In this document: positions 12,805 through 25,465 of the stretch, piece by piece
How positions within the stretch are numbered: the stretch's first letter is position 1
Layout: every line of letters starts with the position of its first letter
DNA from: Nemertoderma westbladi
Lineage: Eukaryota > Xenacoelomorpha > Nemertodermatida > Nemertodermatidae
Assembly (NCBI GenBank): GCA_032718475.1
Contig: JAUCBJ010004465.1
Location: 1-64,000 of the forward strand
Direction: 5' to 3'
Length of the DNA: 64,000 bases
Made by a program: the position numbers and the translations under genes
Notes under the pieces: generated by a model
Database searches by the model: none
What the model saw: only the letters and a program-made list of their open reading frames with translations
What the model was told of the DNA's origin: nothing

Positions 12805-13833
12805 TTATTTCCTACGAAACAGAATATGGTCTATCTGGGACTTGTGACCACTGGGTCCACTATGAGTCCATAGCTTTCCAGTTCGCTTCTTGAACTGGGT
12901 TCCAGCCGAAAACAATCCATTTCCAGAGATAAAATCCTGAAGATGGACAGAATTTCGGTTAACACTATTGCTATAGACCCAGGGCGATGTAGGTGATTGA
13001 TGCAGACTTGCATTAAAGTCTCCCAGGAATGTTAAGAATGCATGCTGATCCACTCCATCACTAGCTTCTTGTAGATTGTGGTAGAAATTTTCCACCTCCT
13101 CTACAGGGGCAACACTAGTTGGAGAGTAGCACACAATCAGAACCACCTTAGGAAACTTCTTAACCAGTCTTCCAGAACTTGAGAAGTGGCAACGGATGAT
13201 GCGGTTAGAGATTTGGTCTATTTTGTCCAATGCTGCATGTGCAGTTGGATTCATCAATATACCAATTCCACCATTGCCACTATCATCTGCTGACGCTAGG
13301 GCGAGTCGCCAACCGCCCCTCATGTCCTTAATCAGAACCTCATTAGTCTGTCCAGTCTGCATTCGGTGCTCTTGAACACCCACTGCGCTAAGAGAAAGCT
13401 TATCTGCCAAGGCAGTCAGCTCACCTTGTCGCATTGGGGACCCAAGTGTTAGGGTGTTTACTGAGGCTAGTCTAGTGACTTGCCTCAGATTCACCAATGA
13501 CTTTGTTGGTCGGGGTGGAACATGAGAGTAGCCTCCAACTCCAGAATCCCTCTCCCCATCACAATCTGGCCTCCCTGGTGACCCAGGGTTTGGGCCAGAA
13601 AGGTCATCAGGAAAGGGACTCAAAGAATTGTTGGCTGCTCTCTCTCCAGTAGGGGGTGAGACAGGCAGCCGGTCAGGAGATAACTGACGCCTGTGAGGCC
13701 GATTGTGTCCGGTAATTCCACTGGCCTCTAGTGGCCGGACCTCCGCATTACTAATATAATCCATAGTGGGGGTTGGGGGGAGCTTTTTTGCCGAGTCAGC
13801 TCTCGGGGCAAATACCACACCCTGGTTTGCCAT
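12805..13833 (-). pseudogene. LINE ORF2, N-terminal APE-type endonuclease part
   Basis: The likely start is the ATG at 13833. The first 100 or so residues are low complexity. The endonuclease/exonuclease/phosphatase fold follows, with GVQEHRMQTG (catalytic Glu), FLGDFNASLHQ (GDFN motif) and SQIDHILF (terminal D-H motif). This domain would nick target DNA to prime reverse transcription. The frame ends at TAA 12805-12807 shortly after the terminal His motif and then continues in the same frame into the RT part, so one nonsense change separates the two halves. Confidence 0.88.
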
Positions 13834-14254
13834 TCCCCAGGGTGGGTATCGCAATGGAGTCAGATATGAGGCCCATCACCCATATCTACTCTGGCGCACA
13901 TGACCCACCATTGGCTGTTGCAGCTCATCTGCTGGGTCATGCCCTGTACCCCTGCTGCCAGGTGCAGGTCGCTGTGAAGTGCACTCAGAGTGGACATGAG
14001 AACACTCTACTCCTGACCAGCCATTGGTAGATCACCATCTGCCTGGCCATGCCATTTACCCCTGCAGCCAAGTATATGGGTCCTTAATCCAGGACCAAGG
14101 GCATCCTTATCCCAGAACGAAGGGGGTCCTAGTTACAGGACCAGATTTGCCCTAGTAAGAGGGTCTATGCAGCTACAGGTGGCACCTCCTTTATGCAGCA
14201 TGGATGTGGCAAGTTTTCTTGATCAATGACCTAGAATACCTGGCCTGACCTGAT

Positions 14255-15283
14255 CCGGTACACAGGTACTGCATTGAATCCTACTTCCGGTACACAGGTA
14301 CTGCATTGAATCATACTTCCGGCATACATGTACTGTACTGTATTGAATCCTACTTCCGGTACACAGGTACTGCATTGAATCCTACTTCCGGTACACAGGA
14401 ACTGCATTGAATCCTACTTCCGGTACACAGGTACTGCATTGAATTCTACTTCCGGTACACAGATACTGCTTTGAATGCTACTTCCGGTACACAGGAACTG
14501 CATTGAATTCTACTTCCGGTACACAGGTACTGCATTGAATCCTACTTCCGGTACACAGGTACTACATTGAATCATACTTCCGGTACAGAGGTACTGCATT
14601 GAATCATACTTCCGGTTCACAGGTACTGCATTGAATCCTACTTCCGGTACATAGGTATTGCATTGAATCCTACTTCCGGTTCACAGGTACTGCATTGAAT
14701 CCTACTTCTGGTACACAGATACTGCATTGAATCATACTTCCGGTTCACAGGTACTGCATTGAATCCTACTTCCGGTACACAGGTACTGCATTGAATCCTA
14801 CTTCCGGTACACAGGTACTGCATTGAATCCTACTTCCGGTACACAGGTACTGCATTGAATCCTACTTCCGGTTCACAGGTACTGCATTGAATCCTACTTC
14901 CGATACACAGGTACTGCATTGAATCCTACTTCCGGTACACAGGTACTGCATTGAATCCAACTTCCGGTTCACGGTACTGCATTGAATCCTACTTCCGGTA
15001 CACAGGTACTGCATTGAATCATACTTCCGGTACAGAGGTACTGCATTGAATCATACTTACGATTCACAGGTACTGCATTGAATCCTACTTCCGGTACACA
15101 GGTACTGCATTGAATCCTACTTCCGGTTCACAGGTACTGCATTGAATCCTACTGCTGGTACACAGATACTGCATTGAATCATACTTGCGGTTCACAGGTA
15201 CTGCATTGAATCCTACTTCCGGTACACAGGTACTGCATTGAATCCTACTTCCGGTACACAGGTACTGCATTGAATCCTACTTC
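14255..15283. repeat. 32-bp minisatellite, B-type block
   Basis: About 32 units between the LINE and the 5' LTR. Units with GGTTCACAGG in place of GGTACACAGG become common; GGTTCACAGG is the form found at the live splice acceptor (48932-48942). The last five bases, ACTTC at 15279-15283, are the left target duplication of the LTR element. Confidence 0.96.
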
Positions 15284-16994
15284 TGTGAGCGGATTCAATT
15301 CCGCCTCATTACCCCCATAAAGTTTGGAAGTGGCGCCTTTTTCAGCAATATTGGAGATACGAGATTGATAACAACCAATCTCGTATCACACCCAATAACG
15401 GGGATAACTCATACCCCAAAAGCCACACAAAGGGAGGTTAGAGGTCAAACCACCTCGAGAGGGCAAGTAACCAACAGCGGGGGAGAACTACTACTACTAC
15501 TACTAGGATCGGCATGCTGCATTGCAGCTGCATTTTTAAGAATGCTGTGCCGGCTTGTCAACAAAATTGCACCGCCACAACTCCCTATCACCCATGACAT
15601 TTGCTAGATCATCCGCATCTTTAAGGCCAGTGTCCTTTAAGATGCGTCTCAAGAAAGTCATGGGCTGTCTACCATGCTTATTCACTCCATGAGGCTGCCA
15701 AAGTACAAGATTATGCACTGGCTGGTCCTCACGGCGAAAGCAATGTCCTGCAAAGCGGAGGCGATTTTGTTCTAGTGTCAAGCTTGGGGGAACCAATGAG
15801 ACACCTCCAATGTTATAGTGTCTGGTTGGAGATGTGTGCATTGTACTTGACACAATGTACCCGGCGTAGCATTCTTGTGAATGTGCCATCCAGAGATTTG
15901 GTGTCCTCAGCAGTTAGAGCCCAGCATGGACTCCCGTAGAGGAGTACTGGAACTACTGCTGCTCTAAATAATCGGACCTTAAGTTTCCGATTAATTCTAG
16001 GTGACTTCCAAATCCTGGAAAGCCTATTCAAGGCTGCCCATGCCTTTCCCTTACGTATTCGAAGGTCCTCACCTGACTTCCGGATCCATGATCCCAGGTA
16101 ACAGAAGTCGTCCACATGCTCAAGCATACCATCCTTTGAGCTTATGCTCATCCGATCAGAGACTTGCTGAGGACTTTCAAAGTTAACTGTCAGAATTTTG
16201 GTCTTTCTGGAGTTAATAAAAAGACCAACACTAGAAGCAGCATGTTCTAATGAGCTGAGGAGCCGCTGGGCTCCCTCTAATGATTCTGAGAGTACTCCTA
16301 AGTCATCAGCAAAGTCTAGATCAGTTAGGTACGTGGCAGGATTTCCTCGACTTCTGGAGCCAGTAGGTGGAGTTAACATCACCCCATCATCATTATGATG
16401 ATCTAAGGACATGCGTAGAACATAGTCAACCACAATAATGAACAAGAATGGTGCAAGTGTGTCTCCTTGGAGGACGCCCCATAACACTTCAAATGGTTCT
16501 GTGTCACCATCAACAGTAGACACAAATGTTGTCGAACCATCGTATACTGATCTGATTGCTGCAATAATTTCATCAGGAATCCCATATAATGAAAGTATGA
16601 AAGAAGCACTCCCACAGAGGTGAGATGCGTGAAGTAGGTTATGAGCCAGCGGGGGAGAGTATCCACTGGACAAAGGCCACAGTAGTGTACTAATTATACA
16701 TATATTATCCTGCTACCGGTCAGTTAATCAGTTTACTCAGTCATTCAGTTCAGTGCAGACTGGTGATATCTTTTACCGTCACTGTCACCACATATCATCA
16801 ATATTATCACTACTGGTACACTGGTATTATCGATATCATATTAACTGTGCTACTATTTACTATTATTAATTTACTATACTATATTATCAATTATCGATCG
16901 AATATCAAGACGGTAACAACAAACTTTATATCATTTCAAATACCACAGTGACGCGTAATCTGACAACCGGTCGGGATCCCTTGATCCCGTCACA
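15284..16994 (+). repeat. Element 1, 5' LTR split by a LINE insertion
   Basis: Matches the 3' LTR (46932-47530) along its length, with roughly 15 small differences in about 600 bp. A truncated LINE is inserted at 15488-16599, at the place where the 3' LTR has its poly-G run. The end GTCACA is followed by GTAAAAGATATCCC, the start of the internal region. Confidence 0.92.
15488..16599 (-). mobile_element. 5'-truncated LINE copy inside the 5' LTR
   Basis: A 1.1-kb 3' part of the same LINE family as 10495-14254, minus strand, starting with a (CTA)n stretch (the tail on this strand). It holds the end of the RT domain (GVLQGDTLAPFLFIIVVDY, LDFADDLGVLSES). A 2-bp deletion near 15814 (TTATAG against TTATATAG in the long copy) shifts the frame, splitting the coding region at about 15813. 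Homology stops at GAAAGTATG (16599), where the LTR resumes. No clean target duplication could be read. Confidence 0.9.
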
Positions 16995-17187
16995 GTAAAA
17001 GATATCCCAACACTATAAACTGTGACTGCCAGGAAAGATGAGCACAGGGCAACAAGGATTGTCGGAGGGAGAGAGGACACCGCCGCGGACCCCGGACGAT
17101 ACCAACCAAACGACCCGCGAGGCCGCGACGCAACGGTACCGACCTGCGACGCTGGATTCGCCGACGAGAGACGATCTGGCAGTCTAA

Positions 17188-18512
17188 GTGGAGGGCGGCC
17201 GTCTACCACGAGAAAGGGACGAGTCGAGGCACGACGGCGGTCGAAGTACCGAAGTCGCCGGCCAGCCACAGGCCGAGGGTGATGGACGGCCCACCGGAAC
17301 GGCGGCGGTGGGGCCGCCGGTACGATGCCGAACCAGGAGAGGAGGAGGAGATACGAAGAACGCCACAAAGAAACAGCTCAAGGAGGCCAGAGAGGGGGCG
17401 AAGGTAAACCAAGGGAAGTTGAGCCAGTGGCTAGGTGAGTCGAACAAACATTTCAGATATCTAGTCCGTTTTGGGCAGGGAGAACTGGCGAGTGAGAGAG
17501 CGAGGGGGGTCGTCACCGAACTATTCGAACTGTGGTGATCCGGGGTTATGGAGCGTGAAGTAGTGTACGTAGGGCTGTATTTAGTGGATGCTAGGGGAAT
17601 TAAGTTAGTGGGTTGGGCAGATCCGCATGAGGGCGAACCCGAGGTTAACCCCGAGGATTCGGTCTCGTCGGTTAGTGAGAACCCCAGAAAGTGGGGGAAA
17701 GTTAGTAGGACAGGGAGGCAATGAGAGTCCGTCGCTACCGATAAGTCCGCTACATCCTCCACGAAAGCAAGAAGGGTGTTAGAAATAGATCTGGCGTGTC
17801 AATTAGACATGGTGGCGCTAGACCAGAAAGAATTAGAGAGGCAGTTGGATGAGGGAACTGCGCTGTTGGAGAAAGAGAGGGAGTTGGCGAGGTAGTGTAG
17901 AGAGAGGGACGAGAGGGTAGCGAGAAATTGTAGAGAACAAGAAGACAGAGAGGCAGAGGAACGTAAGGAGCAAGAAACGAGAGTAGAGGAGGAACGTAAG
18001 GAGCGAGAAACGAGAGTAGAGAAGGAACATAAGGAGCGAGAAACGAGGATAGAGGAGGAACGTAAAGAGTGAGAAACGAGAATAGAGGGGGAACATAAAG
18101 AGCGAGAAATGAGAGTGGAGAACGAGTGCAAAGAACGAGAAGTGAGAGAGGCAGCGAGGGTGGAGAGAGAAACAAATGAATATAGAGAGCGGGAGGCGAG
18201 AGTAGAGAGCGAACGTAGAGAGTGGGTGGTGAGAGAAACAGAGTTAGCGAACCAGAGTTTGCGAGAGAGAGAGCGGGAAAGCGCATGCGGGATGATACGC
18301 ATGCCCGGTTGAGGGGGCTTATGCAATAACAGGCCAAACAGAAGCGCCGACTAGAACTGGCGCAGTTGGGACTATCAGAGAGTGAGGCTGGCTCGGGTAG
18401 TATTTACGAGGAGCCACAGGTTATGGAAATGTTTGTTAATACCCCACTTACAGGGACCGGGCGACAAACCCAAGACTGGTGTAACCGTACGGGCAGGGGG
18501 GGGGGGGGGGGG
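17188..18512 (+). pseudogene. Element 1, N-terminal gag region with coiled coil
   Basis: One reading frame holds a basic start, then a Glu/Arg-rich helix with a recurrent motif of the form EERKERETRVE (about 17940-18290), as expected for a long coiled coil. In-frame stops are at 17536 (TGA), 17722 (TGA), 17893 (TAG), 18070 (TGA), 18310 (TGA) and 18325 (TAA). It ends at a 17-base G run (18496-18512). Function is inferred from position only: it is the N-terminal part of the capsid precursor region. The second BEL/Pao element is inserted just downstream, at 18576. Confidence 0.55.
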
Positions 18513-18575
18513 TAATAACAATAAGTTAGAAGACGTTAATATTAATAGTACCGTAGTAGACAACCCTAATCAAAC

Positions 18576-19750
18576 TGTTCGCGCTTTCAGACCTTTAGCA
18601 GTTTAACCTGCCAAATTTGGATGTCTTCTAGATTATAAATCGACTTTAGCCTATGACGAGTATTTGATACACTACATTAGCCGAAGCCAGTCTATGCGCG
18701 ACCATTCACCCGCTGGATATACCCGGGAGACTGGATTCGGAAGCTTTGACCTTATTGCGGTGTAGGCCTACTGTATTATTCGACTGATTGTTAATATCTA
18801 ATTTCTGACCAATATTATTCACTTTCGGGAAATATTAACAGTTCCTTTAGGACGTGGCGCTCTAAATATGTAAACAGAGTTATGACTTACACTAGACACA
18901 ACGGGATGGCTATTGGTTCACGTATAAAGCGCATTCTTTAGGAGATGCTTTGTTATCAGTCACAATCATGCACACTACCGCACAATACTGCACACCGATC
19001 TGCCGACCTTCACTAATTTTAGTCACATATAAAGAGAACAGCAACCGACTCATGTAGTGCCTATGAAATAGCATTACATTCACTCCAAAACCACTTTAAT
19101 GTAAGTCGCAATTGTTATATGTAACCGGTCTCTTACCTTCAGTATATCAAGAAGATTGGGGGTTTTATAATTATTTATCGGTATTATCCAAATATAATAA
19201 TATTCCATCAACTGATATAATTAATAACCGATAGTAAATAGCAGTAAAAATGCGGTGTTTGTAGTTGACAATATGATTTGACACACTGACTTGTGATTAG
19301 ATAACAGTTATATGTTTCTATGACCAAAGCCTACTAATGTTTGGCTAAAGCCTGAAACACAGAAACTCCAAAGCCGGTCTTCTGGCTGTGGACAAAATAC
19401 ACATACTGACTGCATTGCATGAGTTTCTGTATACAATCTCCAACACAGAGTCAAAAAACGCTCTGATTGGTCGACCGAACAAAGAACGAACAAAGAACAA
19501 AGAAAAAGTTACACGTGTACATATCAGCTGTTAGATGTCGTCATGGTAACTACACTGTATCAAGAGGATTTTGGCTTATTGCGACATAAGATCTCTAGTT
19601 ATGTCCGCTAAAGTACACATACAGAAGAAATGGCTTTTTATGTCCACTAAAACACCGGTACAGTAAGGAAACGGCTTTTTATGTCCGTTAAAACACCTAC
19701 AGAGTACTTTGCGGGGAAAATAACTAGCTAGATCCGCAAAAGCCTTTACA
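18576..19750 (-). repeat. Element 2, 3' LTR
   Basis: TG...CA ends on the + strand (TGTTCGCGC to CCTTTACA). From about 18815 to the end it is almost identical to the other LTR. Its first 223 bases (+ strand) instead match the internal fragment at 33416-33638 better. Near 19600-19730 there are three tandem imperfect copies of a motif of about 40 bp containing TTATGTCCGCTAAA. Confidence 0.93.
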
Positions 19751-19828
19751 CCGCTCCCAGAAAATGGGATTTAATTCTATAAAATATAAAAAATCACAGT
19801 TTCTAAAATATAAAAATACTCTAAACAG

Positions 19829-21381
19829 TTAGTTTTTCTTGCGCGGACGGCGTTTACGCAGTTTTTTGAGGCTAGCAAGTGTCCTTTTCTCTTTGGGGCG
19901 AGCCACTTTACTAGGAGGGCTGTAACTCCTGGGTGAAGGGTGCAATACAATTGCATCAGAAGGTTTAGGGTTACGGTCGGTGTATCCGCCGGTCGAGGTA
20001 CCTGGTTGATCTATATCAACCTCAGTGGAACGAGGTCGAACAACCTTGAGAGCGCATTTTAAGACAGTAGCTCTTATTGGTCCTTGACGATTCGTCTGCA
20101 CAAGAGCGGTAGGTGGACCGTGTGTAGTGAGAAATTTCCTCGGTTTGATGATTCTTTTCAACTCGCGTTCTCGCACTCTATCGGAATCGATATGCTTCTC
20201 CTCGAGCTGATTTTCCTCCGCTTGTTGTCGGAAGCATTCGTCTAAACTCTTGCAGAAAGTAGAGCCATCCAGGTTCGATATCTTCTTAGAGATTCTGGAT
20301 TTCCTGATCGAACTGAGATAAAGCTAATTCGTTTACCGCTTGGACTTGTTGCTACAATTTACGTTTCTCTAAACAATTGTAGGTTCCTTTTCCGATCTTT
20401 TGAATAATAGTGTCCAACGCGTTTCGTACAACTCTCTCCTCCGCCTCGGTGACAGGTTGTATCGGGTTAATCCGGGACGATGATACGGTTGAATGGCGAT
20501 ATTAGATGTCCGCGTCCCAATCCGGCTAGGTAAGATGGGCGAATATTTAGGGAGACCACAACCGGAGTGCCACCGACTAACTGTTCGGGTAACACTAGAT
20601 CTTGAACAGTGAGTACAGTTCGGGAGGATCCGTGATACTATTAGGATCAAGAGTCTGAGGTCTAACTAGGGAATGAGGAGGTCTGACCGAGTATTCCGGA
20701 ACTCTGATCATAGGTTTATTTAAGGATCGTTTGAATCGAGCGAGCATAGGTGATACATCGAACAAGTTTCGCTCGAAACTCCCGTAAATATAGCGAGTAA
20801 AACCGTGTTTAAAGCAACGTCTCCGCGGATGTTTATGTCTTTCCGTTTGTTGGTTGGGTCTTGGGCATTCATCGCAATAATACCAAAGACGCACGTCTTG
20901 TAGGGTAAACGCGGGTGACATTTATTCGGTTTTACAACGTTTCTCTCAAGAATTCCAAATATACGTTGGAGTTACTGCGTTTATCCGGTTCTTTAACGTC
21001 TTCTCTTTCGAGTCGATTTCGAATAGAATTTTCGCATTCGATTTTCAGTTCATCGTTCCGACTCCGCTGGGTAGGATACTCAAAGCAGTACCATTTCCCT
21101 TTCGGTGTCGACATCGTCCGTATTGTGTAAATCGATAGGATGACCAGTAGTTAAGAAGTCCATAAGCGTACCATTACGATGCGTATAGCGAGCAGTGAAT
21201 TTTTTCGATAGTCCAATTCACGCGTAAGTTGCTACTGGGACATCGGCAGTTCGATATAACGACCATCGTCCTCCGTAGTAGTTGGACTAGCGTCGCTGCG
21301 TATCAAGCTATCAACAAACGATTGCAACGGTAGAGTATATTTCTCCCTGATACCAAGATCATCTTCTATCAACTGCGTCAT
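19829..21381 (-). pseudogene. Element 2, extra coding region downstream of pol, unknown function
   Basis: Coding-like sequence starts near an ATG at 21381 and runs in pieces in shifting frames to a stop at 19829. The visible parts are a 5' part from 21381 with a stop at about 21238, a part at 20595-20921 with YYCDECP and a basic stretch, a helical Gln/Glu-rich part at about 20200-20450, and a C-terminal part at 19829-20176 ending in a basic tail (KKLRKRRPRKKN). Three or more frameshifts and stops break it. I recognise no family. Position after integrase is the env or accessory slot, but no signal peptide or membrane segment is visible. Inference: an accessory gene, possibly nucleic-acid binding. 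Confidence 0.5.
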
Positions 21382-23014
21382 AGCTGCTATATGAGTTTAT
21401 CAATATTATAATTAGTTATAATTAGGCTAGCGGGTGTCGCTGCCTACCCCTCTCGGCCCCCAGACAGCGCAAGATTCTCAGCGCTGGTGTACTTTCGCCG
21501 ATGTGCCTATCGCCAACATCGTAGCTGCACAACGACCACAACAACCAGCGCGAGTCACTCCACCGTCCGTCCCAAAGGCTTAGATTTACTTCAGGTTCTT
21601 ACTGGAGAGTTAGGGCTACTTTCACAATTGCGACTCGCTACTGTAAACACACTTTAGTAGTAACATTCACCTATAAATGCACAAATTCCACACAACTGTC
21701 ACAAACCGCACACATTCGGGCCATTTGTACGTTAGTCAAGTGCCTTCCAGAATGTCACGTTATTATTGGGTATCTTTAGATACTAGCAGTGTGCTATTTT
21801 ATTCCTTATGCTATTCAATGGGGCAAGCCTTTATTGTTCTTTTAACTCACTTCTAATTCTAGCGTGGTTGTTGCCATGGTGACATTATGGAAAGCTAGCA
21901 GTAGAATTAGAGTAATTCTCATGCATACAGATCTGGGATGCTATTTAATAGTAATTCTTTAATTGTCAATATTCCTCTTTATACATGATTTTATGAATTT
22001 TATCGGCTATTGACTATATATTGGAGATTCTCGCACACTAATACACTTAATAGAGTGAATCTCCGCTCCCATGATCTATTAATTAATGGAATTTTGGGAA
22101 TGTTATAAATTGTATAAAAATGACAATTTATCAAATTCATTAAAACATGAATTTAAATTTATTCCCGTAAATTTTATTATTTAATATTAAATAGACACAA
22201 TTTTATTCCAGAACATGTCTGGGGACTAGGATCCTTGATTCTAGGAAATTGGTCTTTTTAAGAATATCGGTAAGTGCTACGATATCTTAATAGACTAGAA
22301 TTTTAAAGGATCTAAAATTTGACAGATTTTGTAAATATTAATAATTAATATTTAGGATGGGCACCAGTTTATTCCAGAACTTGTCTGGGGATGTTAACCA
22401 CTGATTCTAGAATTTTGTCTTTCAAGTATATCGGTGGGTGCCGCGATATCTTAATCGACTAGAATTACAGATGGTCAAGGGTTTAACAGATTTATTTGCG
22501 TTGTACGCTACTGTTAAAGGGACATCACGCTACTATATGTATTATTTAATATACGGTATGAGAGCAATATCGCACGAAGCAATGTCAGTGAGAAGAGGCA
22601 AGTCGTTTCCAAGGTCTACCCAGAGCTTGGTTTAGCCGAGACACGAGGATCTGAATTTTGCATTCCTAATACTCTACTTTACCAATAATACTTGAATATA
22701 GTAGGAGCTTTATTGTACTTTAATAAGTACGGATATTTCATCTTACTGTAGTTACGTATTTGTAATGTAATACGGACAGTAAGGAAAGATAAAAAGAATT
22801 ATTTCTCGCCGTCGCTGTAAATATATAATATATAAGTAATTAAGTAATAAACACTAATATATATTGCACTAATCTACTAAATAATCGCTAAAATAACATT
22901 CTACTAAATAAAATTAAAGAAAACGATTATAATAAAATTACATAATAATACGTAGCTAAATATAAAATAATAAGAATATAAAATAATATAGTCACACACC
23001 CACTCCAGCCGTTG
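21382..23014. other. AT-rich gap in element 2 with a 100-bp direct repeat
   Basis: No coding sequence recognised between the extra gene and the integrase. A direct repeat of about 100 bp lies at 22202-22305 and 22368-22468. Both copies start TTTATTCCAGAAC and include GATATCTTAAT and GACTAGAATT. Confidence 0.7.
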
Positions 23015-24175
23015 TTAAGTTGGGGAGTCCCTAGATGTTTGCTGGATTAGGGAGGTGGTCGTGGGAAGAGTATCTTGCCTTCCATAGTTTCCGGAGAGTT
23101 CTCTGTCTCTTTCCAATAAACATAAACGACCAACTGGGCGATTGAGCTGCTGTGTCTCGAAGACAATTCCCGGTTTCTTGAAGTTACGTCGCATGACGAC
23201 GAGTTCTACCGATCGCACCAAACCATCATCCGAGATGTGAGTCTCGATGATACGACCTGTCTGCCACCGCTTACGTGGAAGATCTGAATCCACAATAAGG
23301 ACCATGTCTCCAGCGCTGACGTTTTCTTGCTGCGCAAACCACTTAGTTCGAAGTTGTAGCGTGGGCAGATAATGTTTTTCGAAATGGTCAGCGAAACGAC
23401 GGGATAACAACTGCATAAGTTGCCAAGTTTGTCGGCAGTATTCGTCTCCGTCTGTGATTTCCGATCGTGGGAGCATGGCTACAGGTTTCTTCAGTAGGAA
23501 GTGCGCGGGTGTTAGCGCTTCCAGGGAATCGGGACTCGAGGAGACTGGCATAAGCGGTCTCTCGTTGAGATAGGCATCGATTTCTTCCATTAACGTCTGC
23601 AAAAGTTCGTCGGTGAGATACGCGCGACAAGGCACTATAAAGTGAAATGTGGTTTTCACGCTCCTGATTAATCTCTCCCAACTTCCTCCCCACCAAAGGG
23701 CGTCGGCGGCGTTGAAGGTCCAGCTAGACGCTGTTACCCTTAGCTGATCGTCCACCTGTCTTTGGTTCCAATCTTTAACGTAAGTTTTGATTTCATTGTT
23801 AGCACCAATGAAGTTTGTTCCCTTATCAGATCTCATCGTGTTACTAGTTCCAAAGCGAGTGATCTGTCGTCGTAAGCTCAATAGGAAGCTGTTGGTAGAT
23901 AAATCGTTCACCATATCGAGATGGATAGCTCTACAAGTCATACAAACAAAGATGACACACCATCTCTTGACTATAGTCCTAGCACGATATACTTCAATAG
24001 GGCCAAATAAATCTACACCTGTATTAGTAAAGGGTGGTTCATAGAAGCTTACTCGTTCCCTAGGTAATTCTGCCTCTCGCTGTGTTAAAGGCCTACTGAA
24101 TGCTTTCCTACAGGGTATGCAGTTCCTAAGAACTTGGTTCAGAGCTCTACGGGGTTTATAAAAATAATAGCGAGT
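23015..24175 (-). pseudogene. Element 2, integrase core and C-terminal domain
   Basis: An open stretch of 387 codons between a TGA at 24176-24178 and a stop at 23015; it is the continuation of the frame above it. The Asp of GVDLFGPI (about 24020), the Asp of RSDKGTNF (about 23825) and the Glu of WWGGSWERLIRS (about 23685) give the D,D,E triad of the rve family. LNERPLMP, LTPAHFLL and a C-terminal DUF5641-like part with VGRLCLLERD follow. It would insert the cDNA into the host genome. The catalytic residues are all present; the only lesion visible is the upstream in-frame TGA. Confidence 0.9.
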
Positions 24176-25465
24176 TCAAATTTCGCTAAGAACTCGTTCT
24201 CTACCAGCATGATAAAGTTTGCTGTGAACATCTACAATCATCTTGATTTGTATTTCAAGATTTCTAATGAGTATGGGAAATTTAGTGTCAAAGGATAATG
24301 GAGCATTAGTTAATCTTCCTCCAACACGGATCAACCCATCTATCATTGTGCTAGAGAAACGATCCCTTAAGCGCATCTGTGGATTTCTCAACAACAGGAA
24401 ATACTTATCGGAATCCTCATAGCATTGCATGAGTCTCAGCATCTGCTTGTTGGTTTCTTCATGCTCCTGATAACTGATCTTCTCCTTCAGAAACCTGTCG
24501 GATATCTTATATTTGGGAAGATCTTTAACAACATGGACCTGCACAGATGTTAGTGGAGCGGTATCACTATTGGTCTTCGCCCTGGAGTAGTGATGATGAA
24601 AACATCGCTTTAAATATGTAACGGCCTTACAGAGCCGATTCCAGGAACTGTAGTGATATATCGCTCTCTGCAGGAGAGGTGAGAGTCCTTGCGAGACATC
24701 TGGTATTCCAGATTTCCAATCCTTCTCTCTGATTTCTACAACAGACTTATTTGTGGCTGTGGGTTTCGGATCCAAAGCGTCGTCTCCGATAGTGTGTAGT
24801 ACAGACAGATCTACCACGGGTTTAAATAACTTCGATTTACTCGCCCGAGTTTTAGGTTTGACTTTCTCCGCTCCCTTGGCCTGTCTAATCTCTGCCGTAA
24901 TAAGATGAGGAGGCCATTCATCCTCTTCTTTGCTTAGGAAGTCGGGTCCACCTAACCAGTCTGGAGTATCTATCAGTTCTTGTGGAGTTGCTCCCCTGGA
25001 GGCGATGTCTGCTGGATTAATCGCTCCGGGGCAATGTCTCCATTGATCCATCTTCGTGCGACTAAGTATAATGGCTACTCTGTTGGTAACGAAGACGCTG
25101 AACTGACAGACTTCATTGATTATATACTCCAACACGAGTAAAGCATCGGTCCAATAGACAGTTTTCTCCAGTGGATAGTCGATCTGTTCTGTTACATTCC
25201 GGCCGATGGCTGTAGCGTATAAAGCCGCTTTTAACTCCGCTCGAGGAACTTTCAACTTGTTGTTTATCAATGCCTTAGAGGTAACCAAGGTGACTTTGAT
25301 TCCATCCGGAGTTTCCACTCTTAGGTAGGCTACTATACCTATTCCCATATCGCTGGCGTCTCCAAACATATGGAGTTGATAGGAATACGTAGGGAGAACA
25401 TGACCAAAATATGAACGGGAAATTATAAAGTTCTCAATGGCTGGTAGAGAATCTTCCCATTTCAT
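24176..25465 (-). pseudogene. Element 2, RNase H-like region and integrase N-terminus
   Basis: A 429-residue frame. MFGDASDMGIGIVAYL, KVPRAELKAALYA and VYWTDALLVLEYI are the Asp/Glu/Asp landmarks of the Pao RNase H-like domain within the Peptidase_A17 region. NPADIASRGATPQEL is typical of BEL/Pao pol. The C-terminal KLYHAGRERVLSEI starts the H2C2 zinc region of integrase. It is bounded by an in-frame TGA at both ends (25466-25468 upstream, 24176-24178 downstream), and the frame is continuous across both, so these are single nonsense changes and not gene ends. Confidence 0.9.

Larger units (their letters stand above)
10495..14254 (-). mobile_element. Full-length RTE-like LINE with APE endonuclease
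   Basis: A non-LTR retrotransposon on the minus strand. Its 5' end is at 14254, with about 420 bases of 5' leader, a single long endonuclease plus reverse transcriptase coding region, a short 3' UTR, and a (TAG)n tail at 10495-10506. A 10-bp target duplication CCGGTACACA lies at 10485-10494 and 14255-14264. In a 32-bp array an insertion without duplication would not repeat these bases, so the duplication is real. The single ORF, short 3' UTR and microsatellite tail fit the RTE group best; the clade call is tentative. Confidence 0.88.

Noticed and set aside
19308-19493. 61-residue minus-strand ORF present in both LTRs of element 2 (also 35019-35204)
   Set aside because: Conserved only because the LTRs are copies of each other; no family, no context for translation.
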